From NCBI RefSeq assembly GCF_004022215.1, contig NZ_SAUZ01000006.1, forward strand, positions 62,001 through 126,000: a DNA stretch of 64,000 nucleotides. Reading direction: 5' to 3'. Shown here piece after piece: positions 26,991-37,269 of the stretch. The notes beneath the pieces were generated by a model, which saw nothing but the letters and a program-made list of their open reading frames with translations, did no database searches and had not been told where the DNA came from. Source of the stretch: Paenirhodobacter populi (GTDB lineage: Bacteria; Pseudomonadota; Alphaproteobacteria; Rhodobacterales; Rhodobacteraceae). How positions within the stretch are numbered: position 1 is the first letter of the stretch; each line of letters starts with the position of its first letter. The position numbers were made by a program, and so were the translations under genes.

Positions 26991-28316
26991 TCAGTCTTCC
27001 TTGATCTGGCTGTGCTTCGAGGTGTCCTTCATCCGCACATAGACGATCAGCGAGATGAAGATCATCCCGGTGATGTACCAGTAGAACCCATGTTCCCAGC
27101 CGTGGCTCTTGAAGCTGAGCGCCACATATTCCGCCGTGCCGCCAAAGAGGGTGTTGGCCAGCGCATAGGGCAGCGCCACGCCAAGGGCGCGGATATGGGC
27201 GGGGAACAGTTCGGCCTTCACCACCGCGTTGATCGAGGTATAGCCGGTGATGATGATGAGCCCCGCCATGACCAGCAGCCCCGCCGTCACCGGATCGGTC
27301 GTCGTTTCCAGCGTCGAGAAGATCGGATAGGTGAACAGCACCCCGCAGACCCCGAAGAAGATCATCAGCGGCTTGCGCCCGATCTTGTCCGAAAGCCCGC
27401 CCGCGACCGGCTGAAGGCACATGAAGATGAACAGCGTGATGGCGTTGATTTCCGACGCCGTTTCCTTGGAAAAGCCCGAGGTGTTCACCAGGAACTTCTG
27501 CATGTAGATCGAATAGGCGTAGAAGGCGAGCGTGCCCCCCGCCGTCAGCATCATGACGGTCAGGGTTTCGCGCGGATGCTTGGTCACCAGCAGCCAGAAG
27601 CCGGACTGGGGCTTTTTCTCGGTCTTGGCGTTCTTGTAGCTTTCGGTTTCATCCAGCCCGCGGCGCAGCCAGAAGACGACGACGGCGAGGATCGACCCGA
27701 TGAAGAACGGGATCCGCCAGCCCCAGCTGTTCAGCGCCTCGGACGACATGGTATTCTGCAGGATCAGCAGCACCGCGATCGCCAGAAGCTGGCCCGAGAT
27801 CAGCGTCACATAGGCGAAGGAGGAAAAGAAGCCGCGCCGGTTCTTGCCCGCCATTTCGGACAGATAGGTGGCGCTGGCGCCATATTCGCCGCCGACCGAC
27901 AGCCCCTGCATCAGCCGCGCGACCACCAGCAGGATCGGGGCGAACACGCCGATCGTGTTGTAATCCGGCGTCAGCGCGATGATCAGCGAGCCAAGGCACA
28001 TCAGCGTCACCGACAGCGTCAGCCCCGCCTTGCGGCCCTTGTTGTCGGCATACATCCCCATCAGCCATGCGCCGATCGGGCGCATCAGGAAGCCCACGGC
28101 AAAGACCGCGGCCGAGGACAGCAGCTGCGCCGTCTGGTCGCCCTTCGGAAAGAAGTGCGGCGCGAAATACAGCGCGAAGGCGGCATAGACATACCAGTCG
28201 AACCATTCGACGAGGTTGCCGGTCGAACCGCCAATGATGTTCTTCAGCCGCTTGCGGCGGTCCTGCGCATCGGTCAGCCCGGGCGTGATGCCGGCGGGGA
28301 TGGGCGATGAGGTCAT
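26991..28316 (-). CDS. MHS-family carboxylate:H+ symporter (MFS)
   Basis: Metabolite:H+ symporter, 441 aa, twelve predicted membrane helices, related to KgtP/ShiA/ProP. The N-terminal helix STGNLVEWFDWYVYAAFALY is the family signature. The loop 2-3 motif is GMYADNKGRKAGL and the loop 8-9 motif is GGLSDKIGRKPLMI. Start 28316 has GGAGGAG upstream. The divergent DctB/DctD-like system suggests a dicarboxylate or 2-oxoacid as substrate; this is by context only. Confidence 0.92.
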   Translation of the reverse strand: MTSSPIPAGITPGLTDAQDRRKRLKNIIGGSTGNLVEWFDWYVYAAFALYFAPHFFPKGDQTAQLLSSAAVFAVGFLMRPIGAWLMGMYADNKGRKAGLTLSVTLMCLGSLIIALTPDYNTIGVFAPILLVVARLMQGLSVGGEYGASATYLSEMAGKNRRGFFSSFAYVTLISGQLLAIAVLLILQNTMSSEALNSWGWRIPFFIGSILAVVVFWLRRGLDETESYKNAKTEKKPQSGFWLLVTKHPRETLTVMMLTAGGTLAFYAYSIYMQKFLVNTSGFSKETASEINAITLFIFMCLQPVAGGLSDKIGRKPLMIFFGVCGVLFTYPIFSTLETTTDPVTAGLLVMAGLIIITGYTSINAVVKAELFPAHIRALGVALPYALANTLFGGTAEYVALSFKSHGWEHGFYWYITGMIFISLIVYVRMKDTSKHSQIKED

Positions 28317-28628
28317 TCGAATCTCTCCTCCTGTTGCGGGCCGGGGATGGCCCCGCGTGCGGATGGACCGGGAGGATCGGGCGGCAATCGCATGACATGG
28401 CCGACAGGGCGGCATCATGATCGCTTGCGGTAAACCTCCTCCCCCGAAGGTCCGGCAATTCCGATCCTGTCAAGGTCGCCGAGGATGAAACGGGACGCCA
28501 GCCTTGCGCGGCATTTTTGGTAAGCCACTGAAAATAGTCATATTTCCGAAAGAACAAGTGTTCACGAAAGATTGTTTCGCGCAGAATATTGCATGGCGTG
28601 CGTCATGTTTTTGCAATATCCTGCACAA
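28317..28628. other. Divergent promoter region, transporter/sensor kinase
   Basis: About 310 bp without a gene. The half near the kinase (28500-28620) is AT-richer and probably holds both promoters. I looked for a sigma-54 -24/-12 element with correct GG-N10-GC spacing on both strands and found none. No other feature was recognised. Confidence 0.4.
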
Positions 28629-30386
28629 ATGCGGAAGTTGCCCGGATTCGTCATCGCGCTGATGGTTGCCCTTGTGGCGGCGGGGGTCTGGGCTGTCAGC
28701 TCGGCCCTGTTGCAGCGCAAGGCGATGGCGGGCCTGTCCGGCGAGGCGGCGCAGCTTGCCCGGCAGCACAGCCGCCTGATCGACAGCGAGCTGGCGCGGT
28801 TCCGGCTGCTGCCGATCGTGCTGGGCGAGTATACCGACCTTGAAAACGCGCTGACCGGGCGGTCGGCGGCGGCGCTTGAGCGGATGAACGGCAAGCTCCA
28901 TTCGCTCGCCGCGGAAACCGGCGCGCCGGTCATCTACCTGATCGACGCCGAGGGGCGGGTGATGGGCGCCTCGAACGCCGGGACGGAGGAAAGCTTCGTC
29001 GGGCGCGACTACGGTTTCCGCCCCTATTTCCGCGTGGCGATGGCGCGGGGCACGGCGGAATATTACGCGGTGGGCGATCTGTCGGGCCGGCCGGGGCTGT
29101 TTCTGTCGCGCCGGATCGGGCCCGCGGCGGCGCCGATCGGCGTCGTCGTGGTGAAATACGAATTCGGCGCGCTGACGCGGATCTGGGGCAACGATCCGGG
29201 CCAGACCTTCATCGTCGATCCAAACGGGATCATCCTTGCGGCAACGGATCCGCAGGCGGAGCTGCATGTCCTGCTGCCGCTGCCCGCCGCCCTGCGCGAA
29301 AACGTCGCCGCCTCGGGCCAGTTCCATGACGCGCCGCTGGACGCCGGTCCCTACCGGCTGGACGACCGGGGCCGGATGCGCGGGCCGGGCGATGCGCTGA
29401 TGGCCGAGGCGGCCGAGCCGGTCGCGGGCACCGACCTGCAACTGGTCCATCTGCTGCCCACCGGCCCGGCGCTGCGGGCGGCGGCGGATCAGGCGGTGGT
29501 GGGGACGCTGGCGATCGTCTCGGCGCTCGGGCTGCTGGCGGGGGCGGTGGGATGGCGGCTCACGCGCGCCGCCCGCGCGGCGGCGGACCGGCGCGCGCTG
29601 GAAGCCGCCGTGGCAAGCCGCACCGCCGAACTCAGCACCGAGATCGCCGAACGCGCCCGCGCCGATCAGCGTTTCCGCGAGGCGCGCGAGGAACTGGCGC
29701 AGGCGAACCGGCTCGCCTCGCTCGGCTCGATCACGGCGGGGCTGGTGCATGAGATCAACCAGCCGGTGGCGACGATCCGCACGCTGGCGGAAAACGCCCG
29801 ACATCACCTGACGGCGGCGCGGCTGGACCGGGTGGCGCGGAACCTCGACACCACGGTCGAGCTGACCGCCCGGATCGGCCAGATCACGCAGGAGATGCGC
29901 CGCTTCGCCCGGCGCGGGCGCGGCGCGGTGGGGCCGGTGGCGCTGGACGACGTGATCGAGGGGACGATGCTGCTGACCGGGGACCGGTTCCGCAAGGCGG
30001 GGGTGCGGCTCGACCTGCCGCCGCGCGGCCAGCCCGTGGTGCTGGCGGAGCGGGTGCGGCTGGAACAGGTGCTGGTCAACCTGCTGCAAAACGCGCTCGA
30101 CGCCGTGGCCGGGCGGCCGGACCCGCATGTCGCGCTGATCGTCGGCGGCGACGGCGAGGCGCTGACCCTGACCGTCGCCGACAACGGGCCGGGCGTCGAT
30201 GCGGCTTTGGGCGCCGAGGTGTTCAGCCCCTTCGTCACCGGCAAGGCCGAGGGGCTGGGCCTTGGCCTCGGCATCGCGCGCGACATCATGAAGGATCTGG
30301 GCGGCGGGCTGGAACTGGCGCCCTCCCCCCTTGGCGGCGCGGCGTTCACCGCGCGCGTGCCCAAAGCGCGCGTGCCAAATGCATGA
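28629..30386 (+). CDS. DctB-like sensor histidine kinase
   Basis: Membrane sensor kinase, about 585 aa. Signal-anchor helix at residues ~6-28, a periplasmic PDC/Cache-type sensor domain (~45-270; FVGRDYGFRPYFRVAM is the DctB-family block), a second membrane helix (~290-310), then the kinase core. The phospho-His is in GLVHEINQPVATIRTLAENA; the N box is LVNLLQNALDAV; G boxes are VADNGPGVD and GLGLGLGIA. The start is uncertain: ATGs at 28593, 28605 and 28629 and a TTG at 28572 are in frame, none with a clear ribosome-binding site. Its partner regulator begins 8 nt after the stop. Confidence 0.88.
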   Translation: MRKLPGFVIALMVALVAAGVWAVSSALLQRKAMAGLSGEAAQLARQHSRLIDSELARFRLLPIVLGEYTDLENALTGRSAAALERMNGKLHSLAAETGAPVIYLIDAEGRVMGASNAGTEESFVGRDYGFRPYFRVAMARGTAEYYAVGDLSGRPGLFLSRRIGPAAAPIGVVVVKYEFGALTRIWGNDPGQTFIVDPNGIILAATDPQAELHVLLPLPAALRENVAASGQFHDAPLDAGPYRLDDRGRMRGPGDALMAEAAEPVAGTDLQLVHLLPTGPALRAAADQAVVGTLAIVSALGLLAGAVGWRLTRAARAAADRRALEAAVASRTAELSTEIAERARADQRFREAREELAQANRLASLGSITAGLVHEINQPVATIRTLAENARHHLTAARLDRVARNLDTTVELTARIGQITQEMRRFARRGRGAVGPVALDDVIEGTMLLTGDRFRKAGVRLDLPPRGQPVVLAERVRLEQVLVNLLQNALDAVAGRPDPHVALIVGGDGEALTLTVADNGPGVDAALGAEVFSPFVTGKAEGLGLGLGIARDIMKDLGGGLELAPSPLGGAAFTARVPKARVPNA

Positions 30387-30393
30387 GGAGCGG

Positions 30394-31689
<1,296 letters not shown>

Positions 31690-31712
31690 GGTGCCGGGTG
31701 GATGGCGGGTCA

Positions 31713-31780
31713 AGGGGGCCAGCCCCCTCTTTGCGCTGACGCGCAAATTCACCCCCGGGATATTTATGGAAGAATGAAGG
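31713..31780 (+). repeat. Two-hairpin intergenic repeat, copy 5
   Basis: Begins 24 nt after the response-regulator stop. Hairpin 1 AGGGGGC/GCCCCCT (31713-31728); hairpin 2 TTTGCGC-TGAC-GCGCAAA (31730-31747), one base pair longer than in copy 3 with matched changes on both arms; then the CCCCCGGGATATTT tail. Confidence 0.87.
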
Positions 31781-31881
31781 CAGGAGGCCGCGCGGGGTTT
31801 GGGGCCGTCACGGCGGCAATATGCGTGAAGCCGCTTTGCTCCGCCGCCGCGCGCTGCTAGGGCCTGCCGCAGGAGGCGCGC

Positions 31882-32988
31882 ATGATCCTGTTCGACCATG
31901 GACCCGATGGGAAACCGGCCTGTTTCGACAGGCCGCGGGAGCTTGTCCGCGCCGATACCGCCGAAGAGGTCCTGCCCGCGCTGGCCCGGGCCGAGCGCGC
32001 GCGGCGCGATGGCGCATGGGTCGCGGGCTGGATGGCGTATGAGGCGGGGCTGGCCTTCGAGGAGCGCCTGCCCCCGCGCCCGACCGGGGAGCCATTGTTG
32101 CTGTTCGGCCTGTATGACGCGCCCGGCCCGGTGTCGCCCCATGCGGCGGGGCCGGTGCGGCTCGCTCCGCTGGAGCCGCTGATCGGGCGCGTGGATTACG
32201 ACCGCGCCTTCGCCCGGGTTCAGGCCTATATCGCGGCGGGGGATTGCTATCAGGTCAACCTGACCTTTCCGATCGGCACCCGGCTGCTGTCCGGCACGCC
32301 GCGCGATCTGGCCGCGGCGCTGGCCGCGTTGCAGCCCGTGGGCTTCGGCGCCTTCGCCGATATGGGCGCGGGGCCGGTAATCGTGTCGCGCTCGCCCGAG
32401 CTGTTCTTCCGCCTGTCCGCCGATGGCCGGATCGAGGCCCGCCCGATGAAGGGCACCGCGCCGCGCCATCCCGACCCCGCGCGCGATGCGGCGACGGCGC
32501 GGGGGCTGGCGGCCTCGGTCAAGGACCGGGCGGAGAACCTGATGATCGTCGACCTGCTGCGCAACGACCTCGCCCGCATCGCGCGGGTCGGATCGGTCGC
32601 GGTGCCCGAGCTGTTCGCCGTCGAGACCTTTGTCACGGTGCATCAGATGACCTCGCGCATCACAGCGCGGCTGGCGGGGCCGCCGGAGCTGACGGGGCTG
32701 ATGCGGGCGCTGTTCCCCTGCGGCTCGATCACCGGGGCGCCGAAGATCCGCGCCATGCAGATCATCGCCGAACTGGAGCCGCATCCGCGGGGCATCTATT
32801 GCGGCACGATGGGCTGGATGGCGCCCGACGGATCGGCGGCCTTCTCTGTGGCGATTCGCACACTGGCGATCCGCGGGGCATCCGTGACATTGAATGTCGG
32901 CGGCGGAATCGTGAGCGATTCCCGCGCCGACAGCGAATGGGAGGAAGCCCTGTGGAAAGCCCGCTACATCGCGCCCCTGACGGGCTGA
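31882..32988 (+). CDS. pabB: Aminodeoxychorismate synthase component I
   Basis: Chorismate-using enzyme of p-aminobenzoate (folate) synthesis, 368 aa; ammonia comes from a PabA partner not seen here. The active-site lysine motif is ARPMKGTAPRHPD (residues ~186-198), equivalent to PIKGT of PabB rather than the PIAGT of anthranilate synthases. The C-terminal LFPCGSITGAPKIRAMQII and VGGGIVSDS blocks are chorismate-binding. AGGAGG precedes the ATG. It overlaps pabC by 37 nt, so the two are translated together. Confidence 0.93.
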   Translation: MILFDHGPDGKPACFDRPRELVRADTAEEVLPALARAERARRDGAWVAGWMAYEAGLAFEERLPPRPTGEPLLLFGLYDAPGPVSPHAAGPVRLAPLEPLIGRVDYDRAFARVQAYIAAGDCYQVNLTFPIGTRLLSGTPRDLAAALAALQPVGFGAFADMGAGPVIVSRSPELFFRLSADGRIEARPMKGTAPRHPDPARDAATARGLAASVKDRAENLMIVDLLRNDLARIARVGSVAVPELFAVETFVTVHQMTSRITARLAGPPELTGLMRALFPCGSITGAPKIRAMQIIAELEPHPRGIYCGTMGWMAPDGSAAFSVAIRTLAIRGASVTLNVGGGIVSDSRADSEWEEALWKARYIAPLTG

Positions 32989-33575
32989 AGCTGATCGAGA
33001 CGGCGCATTGGGACGGTGCGGCGTGCCGGTTCCTCGACCGGCATCTGGCGCGGCTTGCCGATGGCGCGCGGCGGCTGGGCTGGCACCTGCCGGTGCTGCG
33101 CGGGGCCTTTGCCGGGCCTGCGGGGCGGGCGGCGCGGCTGCGGCTGCTGATCGGCGCGGATGGGGTGGCCAGCGTGGAAACCGCCTCCCTGCCCGCCCCC
33201 GTCGCGCGCTGGCATGTCGGGCTGTCGGGGGAACGGCTGCGCTCGGACGATCCGTGGCTGCGGATCAAGTCCACCCACCGCCCGGCCTATGACGCGGCGC
33301 GGCGCGCCCTGCCCGGGGGGCTGGACGAGGTGCTGTTGCTGAACGAACGCGGCGAGGTCTGCGACGGTTCGATCACCACCCTCTTCTTCGACCGGGGCGC
33401 GGGGATGCGGACGCCGCCGCTCGCCTCGGGCGTGCTGCCCGGCGTGCTGCGGTCCGAGATGATCGCGCGCGGCGTGCGGGAAGAGGTGCTGGTGCCGCAT
33501 GACCTGCCGCTGGTCCGGCTGTGGCTGGGCAATGCGCTGCGCGGCATGGGCGAGGCGGTCTTCGTGCCCCGCTAA
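32952..33575 (+). CDS. pabC: Aminodeoxychorismate lyase
   Basis: PLP enzyme of fold type IV that releases pyruvate from aminodeoxychorismate to give p-aminobenzoate, 207 aa, short for the family. GTG start at 32952 inside pabB with GAGGAA just upstream. The PLP lysine is in LRIKSTHRPAYDAAR (about residues 98-112); LLLNERGEVCDGSITTLFF is the cofactor-phosphate region. Its stop codon overlaps that of the convergent GMC oxidoreductase gene (33572-33575). Confidence 0.9.
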   Translation: MESPLHRAPDGLKLIETAHWDGAACRFLDRHLARLADGARRLGWHLPVLRGAFAGPAGRAARLRLLIGADGVASVETASLPAPVARWHVGLSGERLRSDDPWLRIKSTHRPAYDAARRALPGGLDEVLLLNERGEVCDGSITTLFFDRGAGMRTPPLASGVLPGVLRSEMIARGVREEVLVPHDLPLVRLWLGNALRGMGEAVFVPR

Positions 33576-35083
33576 CCCTGCCCGGCCGCGAATTTCTGCG
33601 CGATCGCCATCACCGCCGCGTGGATCGGCCCGCATGGGATCGCCGGGATCACCGAGGCATCGACGACCGACACGTTGTCGAGCCCCCGCAACGACAGATC
33701 AGGCCGCACCACGGCATCGTCCGAGGCGCCCATGGCGCAGGTGGCGACCGGATGGTGATGGGTGATCGCCGCCCTCTGGATAAAGTCGTCAAGGTCGCGC
33801 ATGCCGGGGCCGGGCAGGATCTCGCCCCCGTTCCAGTCGCGCATCGCCCGGGTGCCGGCGACCATGCGGGCGCGGTCGAGTGCCGCCCGGAAGGCGGTGC
33901 GGTCGTGATCGGTGCTGAGGTAGCGCGGGTCGATGCGCGGCGCATCCGCCAGATCCGGCCCGGTGATCGCCAGCTCACCCCGGCTGGTCGGATGGGTGAC
34001 GCCGAACAGCAGGGTGAAGGTCTCGCCCGGGCCGGGCATCGGGAAGCATTCCGACACCGAGGGCGCGACGACGCAGCCCACGACGATATCCGGCGCGCCG
34101 GTATGGACATCGAGCCCGCGCGACGACTGATAGGCGAGCGATTCCGAATGTTGCAGGCGCGAGGGCGCGACGGGCCTGCGCGCCCGGCAGACGACGCCCG
34201 CGCCCAGCATGTGGTCGTGCAGGTTGCGGCCAAGCGCGTGCCGCTCCACCCGGCAGGGCACGCCCGCCGCGGCCAGCACCCCGGGGTCGCCGACGCCCGA
34301 GCGCATCAGCAGCAGCGGGTCGCCGATCGTTCCCATCGACAGGATCACCTGTCCGGCGGCCAGCACCGTATCGCCCTCGGGCGTGCGGATCTCGACCCCG
34401 GTGACGCGGCCCGAGGCGATGCGCAGCCGGTGCACCTCGGCCCCGGTGATCACGGTCAGGTTCGGGCGACCGAGCACCGGGCGCAGAAAGGCCTCGCCCG
34501 TCGTCACCCGCCTGCCATCGCGGATCATCAGCGCATTCGGCGCGGCGCCGATCACCTCGCGGCCGTTGTGATCGGGCAGGCGCGGCAGGCCGAGTTCCTG
34601 CCAGCCCTCAATATAGCTGCGCACCAGCGGATGGGTCTCGGCCTCCGGGATCGTCACCGGCATCTCGCCCCGCGCCCCATGCAGGGGCGTTTCCGTGGCA
34701 TAGCCCTCGGTCGCGCGGAAATGCGGCAGCAGGGCATCGTAGGACCAGCCCGCATCGCCGGTCATCGCCCCCCAGCGGTCGAAATCCGCCGGATGGCCGC
34801 GCAGGTGGAACATGGCGTGCAACCCGCTCGACCCGCCGACCATCCGCCCGCGCGCCCAGTGATGCACCCGCCCCGCCGTGCCGGGCTGCGGCACCGTGCG
34901 GTAATCCCAGTCATAGGGCCGGCGCTGGATCATCGGCCACATCGCCGGATCGAAGATATCGGGATCGGTCGGGAAACCCCCCGCCTCGACCAGCGTGACC
35001 CGGCGCGCGGGATCGGCGCTCAGCCGGTTCGCAAGGATGCAGCCGGCGCTGCCCGCGCCAAGGATCAGGACATCGGTCGTCAC
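33572..35083 (-). CDS. GMC oxidoreductase, candidate pyridoxine 4-oxidase
   Basis: FAD-dependent GMC-family enzyme, 503 aa, GTG start at 35083. The N-terminal FAD motif is DVLILGAGSAGCILANRLS; GRMVGGSSGLHAMFHLRG is GMC signature 1. In the active site I see THHHPVATCAMG (H442-H444) and, where most GMC enzymes have Asn or His, a proline in PCGPIHAAV (P486). The spacing H442/H444/P486 equals that of the reported Mesorhizobium loti pyridoxine 4-oxidase residues His460/His462/Pro504. Together with the adjacent pyridoxamine transaminase this suggests oxidation of pyridoxine to pyridoxal. Another alcohol substrate remains possible. Confidence 0.78.
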   Translation of the reverse strand: MTTDVLILGAGSAGCILANRLSADPARRVTLVEAGGFPTDPDIFDPAMWPMIQRRPYDWDYRTVPQPGTAGRVHHWARGRMVGGSSGLHAMFHLRGHPADFDRWGAMTGDAGWSYDALLPHFRATEGYATETPLHGARGEMPVTIPEAETHPLVRSYIEGWQELGLPRLPDHNGREVIGAAPNALMIRDGRRVTTGEAFLRPVLGRPNLTVITGAEVHRLRIASGRVTGVEIRTPEGDTVLAAGQVILSMGTIGDPLLLMRSGVGDPGVLAAAGVPCRVERHALGRNLHDHMLGAGVVCRARRPVAPSRLQHSESLAYQSSRGLDVHTGAPDIVVGCVVAPSVSECFPMPGPGETFTLLFGVTHPTSRGELAITGPDLADAPRIDPRYLSTDHDRTAFRAALDRARMVAGTRAMRDWNGGEILPGPGMRDLDDFIQRAAITHHHPVATCAMGASDDAVVRPDLSLRGLDNVSVVDASVIPAIPCGPIHAAVMAIAQKFAAGQG

Positions 35084-35160
35084 GGCGGTCCCTTTCGGAC
35101 ATGACCACGGAGGCGGCCGAAGGGGCTCCGGCCGGGCGGGAAGGCATCGGGGGAAAGGGG

Positions 35161-35862
35161 TCAGCCCGGCTCGAACCCGGTCAGGCCAAGCCGCCCCATC
35201 AGTTTCGCCTGCATCGCCGACAGATGCGCCCGCATCGCCTCGGCCGCGCCGGCGGGATCGCGCGCGGCGATCGCCTCGGCGATGGCGCGATGCGCGGCGT
35301 CACGGTCGCGCACGCGGGCCTCGGTCGTGCGGGCATCGGCATCGCTGTCGGTGAAGCGCAGGCGCGCATCGGTCTGCACGCAATGCAGAAGGAAGTTCAG
35401 CTCGCTCGCCAGACTGTTGCGCGCCCCGGCGGCAATGGCGCGGTGAAAGGCCTGATCGGCCTCGCTCGGCGTCATGTGCGGGGCGGAACTGGCGGCCTCG
35501 ACGATCTTCGCGATCTCGTCGGGCGAGGCGCGCAGCGCCGCCAGCCGCGCAAGCGAAGGCTCGATCATCAGGCGCATCTCCATCACCTCGAAGGGATTGG
35601 TCGACTGCACCATCCGCTTCGGGCTGAGCGCGGAGACCGCCCCCGTGCCACCGGCTGCGCGCCGGCCGCTGCGCGTCTCGCGGATCTCGCCCGCCTCGCG
35701 CAGCACGCGCAGGGCCTTGCGCAGCAGATGCCGGGTCACCTGAAGCTGATCGCACAGCACCCGTTCGGGCGGCAGTTCGCCGCTGTCCGGGATCTGCGCG
35801 CGCAGCGCCGCGACCAGCTGGTCCAGCCGCGCGTCAGGGGCCTCCGTCGCCGTATCCGTCAT
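35161..35862 (-). CDS. GntR/FCD-family regulator of the B6/pyridine island
   Basis: 233 aa. N-terminal winged helix (residues ~12-65, with LPPERVLCDQLQVTRHLLRKALRVL) and a C-terminal FCD helical ligand domain carrying the usual metal-site residues (ADQAFHRAIA, AAHRAIAEAI and EAMRAHL). It is divergent from the transaminase gene and 77 nt upstream of the GMC oxidase gene on the same strand. Repeated CAACCA/TGGTTG words in the divergent gap, also found 9 kb away before the monooxygenase operon, are its likely operators. M. loti B6-degradation genes are likewise controlled by a GntR-family repressor (established knowledge; orthology untested). Confidence 0.88.
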   Translation of the reverse strand: MTDTATEAPDARLDQLVAALRAQIPDSGELPPERVLCDQLQVTRHLLRKALRVLREAGEIRETRSGRRAAGGTGAVSALSPKRMVQSTNPFEVMEMRLMIEPSLARLAALRASPDEIAKIVEAASSAPHMTPSEADQAFHRAIAAGARNSLASELNFLLHCVQTDARLRFTDSDADARTTEARVRDRDAAHRAIAEAIAARDPAGAAEAMRAHLSAMQAKLMGRLGLTGFEPG

Positions 35863-35956
35863 CTCTGCCCTTCCGCTGCCCCATGTCCCTGTCGCGGCCC
35901 CGTCCGGGGTTTGCGCCAGATCCGGTTGCCGCCAAGCTGCTGGATATTTCGGCGCA

Positions 35957-36006
35957 GGTCAACCATTTCAACCAAAAACACAGGCGAAATCCTGCAAATG
36001 GTTGCA
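35957..36006. promoter_or_regulatory. Operator cluster A, CAACCA/TGGTTG
   Basis: Between the GntR and transaminase genes: GGTCAACCATTT (35957-35968), CAACCAAAAACA (35969-35980), and TGCAA-ATGG-TTGCA (35993-36006), which contains TGGTTG. The first two words recur exactly or nearly so in cluster B at 44740-44982. Best explained as binding sites of the GntR protein. Confidence 0.7.
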
Positions 36007-36056
36007 TGTTCGGCGCGGCTGCCGTTCCCTGACCCCATCGCCGCAAGGAGACACCC

Positions 36057-37214
36057 GTGACCGCCGATCCCCGCCCCGCCCTGTTCACCCTGACCACCGG
36101 CCCCGTCAACTGCTACCCCGAGGTGCTGAGCGCCCTTGGCCGCCCGGTCAGCTACGACTACGACCCGGTGTTCCAGCGGTTCTACCAAGACCTGTCCCTG
36201 AAGCTGCAACGCATCATGGGCGCGGCGACGGTGCCGGTGATCCTGCAGGGCGAGCCGGTTCTGGGGCTGGAGGCGGCGGCCGCCTCGCTCGTCGGGCCGG
36301 GCGACCACGTGCTGAACCTCGTGTCGGGCGTCTATGGCGCGGCCTATGGCGGCTGGCTCCGGCCACATGCCGCCTCGATGGCCGAGCTGCGGGTGGACTA
36401 CGACCGCATCATCACTCCCGATCTGCTGCGGAAGGCGCTGCGCAATCATCCGCAGACCACCATCGTCGCCCTGTGCCATCACGACACGCCCTCGGGCACG
36501 ATCAACCCGTTGGCGGAACTGGCCGAAGTGGTGCGCGATCACGGCGCGCTGCTGCTGGTCGATTCCGTCTCGGCCTATGGCGGGACGCGGGTGGACCTTG
36601 ATCTGATCGACATGCTGGTGACGGGGCCGAACAAATGCCTCGGCTGCCCGCCGGGGCTGTCGGTTCTGGCGATCTCGGAGCGGGCGTGGGATCACATGAA
36701 GGCCAATCCGGCGGCGCCACGCGGCTCCATCCTGTCGGTGCTCGACTGGGAGAATGCGTGGAAGGCGGGCGCGCCCTTCCCCTTCACGCCCTCGATCGCG
36801 GAACTGAACGGGCTCGACGCCGCGCTCGACCGTTACGCGGCCGAGGGGCCGGAGGCCGTCTGGGCGCGCCATGCGCGGACGGCGGCGGCGATGCGCGCCG
36901 GGGTGAAGGCGATGGGGCTGGACCTCTGGGCGGCCGAGGAGGCTTTCGCCGCGCCCACCGCCACCGCGATCCGCCTGCCCGAGGGCGTCGACGAAACCGC
37001 CCTGCGCGACCTGATGCAGCGGGATTACGGCGTGGTGATCTCGTCGGGCCGCGGCGAGACCTTCAACCGGCTGGTGCGCGTCGGGCATATGGGGCCGACC
37101 GCCTGGCCGATGTATGCGGTGGTCGCGCTGACCGCGCTCCACGGCGCGATGTCGCGGCTGACCACCCGCCCCCTGCGCCTCGGCGCCGCGATCGAGGCGG
37201 CCCTGGCCGCCTGA
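36057..37214 (+). CDS. ppaT: Pyridoxamine-pyruvate transaminase
   Basis: Class V (fold type I) aminotransferase, 385 aa, converting pyridoxamine and pyruvate to pyridoxal and L-alanine in vitamin B6 degradation. The sequence follows the M. loti enzyme closely: ILQGEPVLGLEAAAASL (Glu66, M. loti Glu68), CHHDTPSGTINPL, TGPNKCLGCPPGL (Lys193, M. loti Lys197), VLDWENAW, and SSGRGETFNRLVRVGHMGPT (Arg332 and Arg341, M. loti Arg336 and Arg345). GTG start with AAGGAG 6 nt upstream. A serine-glyoxylate or alanine-glyoxylate transaminase is the alternative, but the matched specificity residues argue against it. Confidence 0.9.
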   Translation: MTADPRPALFTLTTGPVNCYPEVLSALGRPVSYDYDPVFQRFYQDLSLKLQRIMGAATVPVILQGEPVLGLEAAAASLVGPGDHVLNLVSGVYGAAYGGWLRPHAASMAELRVDYDRIITPDLLRKALRNHPQTTIVALCHHDTPSGTINPLAELAEVVRDHGALLLVDSVSAYGGTRVDLDLIDMLVTGPNKCLGCPPGLSVLAISERAWDHMKANPAAPRGSILSVLDWENAWKAGAPFPFTPSIAELNGLDAALDRYAAEGPEAVWARHARTAAAMRAGVKAMGLDLWAAEEAFAAPTATAIRLPEGVDETALRDLMQRDYGVVISSGRGETFNRLVRVGHMGPTAWPMYAVVALTALHGAMSRLTTRPLRLGAAIEAALAA

Positions 37215-37232
37215 TCCGGTGCGCATGATCGC

Positions 37233-37260
37233 AAAAGGGGCGCGCCCGCGCGCCCCTTTT
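37233..37260. terminator. Bidirectional terminator
   Basis: A-run, GGGGCGCG (37237-37244), 4-nt loop, CGCGCCCC (37249-37256), T-run. With the AAAA/TTTT arms the stem is 12 bp. It lies between the convergent transaminase and NicX-like genes and works on both strands. Confidence 0.92.
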
Positions 37261-37269
37261 TCCTTATGG

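Noticed and set aside
28317-28628. Sigma-54 promoter for the MHS transporter.
   Set aside because: Candidate TGGC...GC pairs on both strands have wrong spacing, and the regulator lacks GAFTGA.
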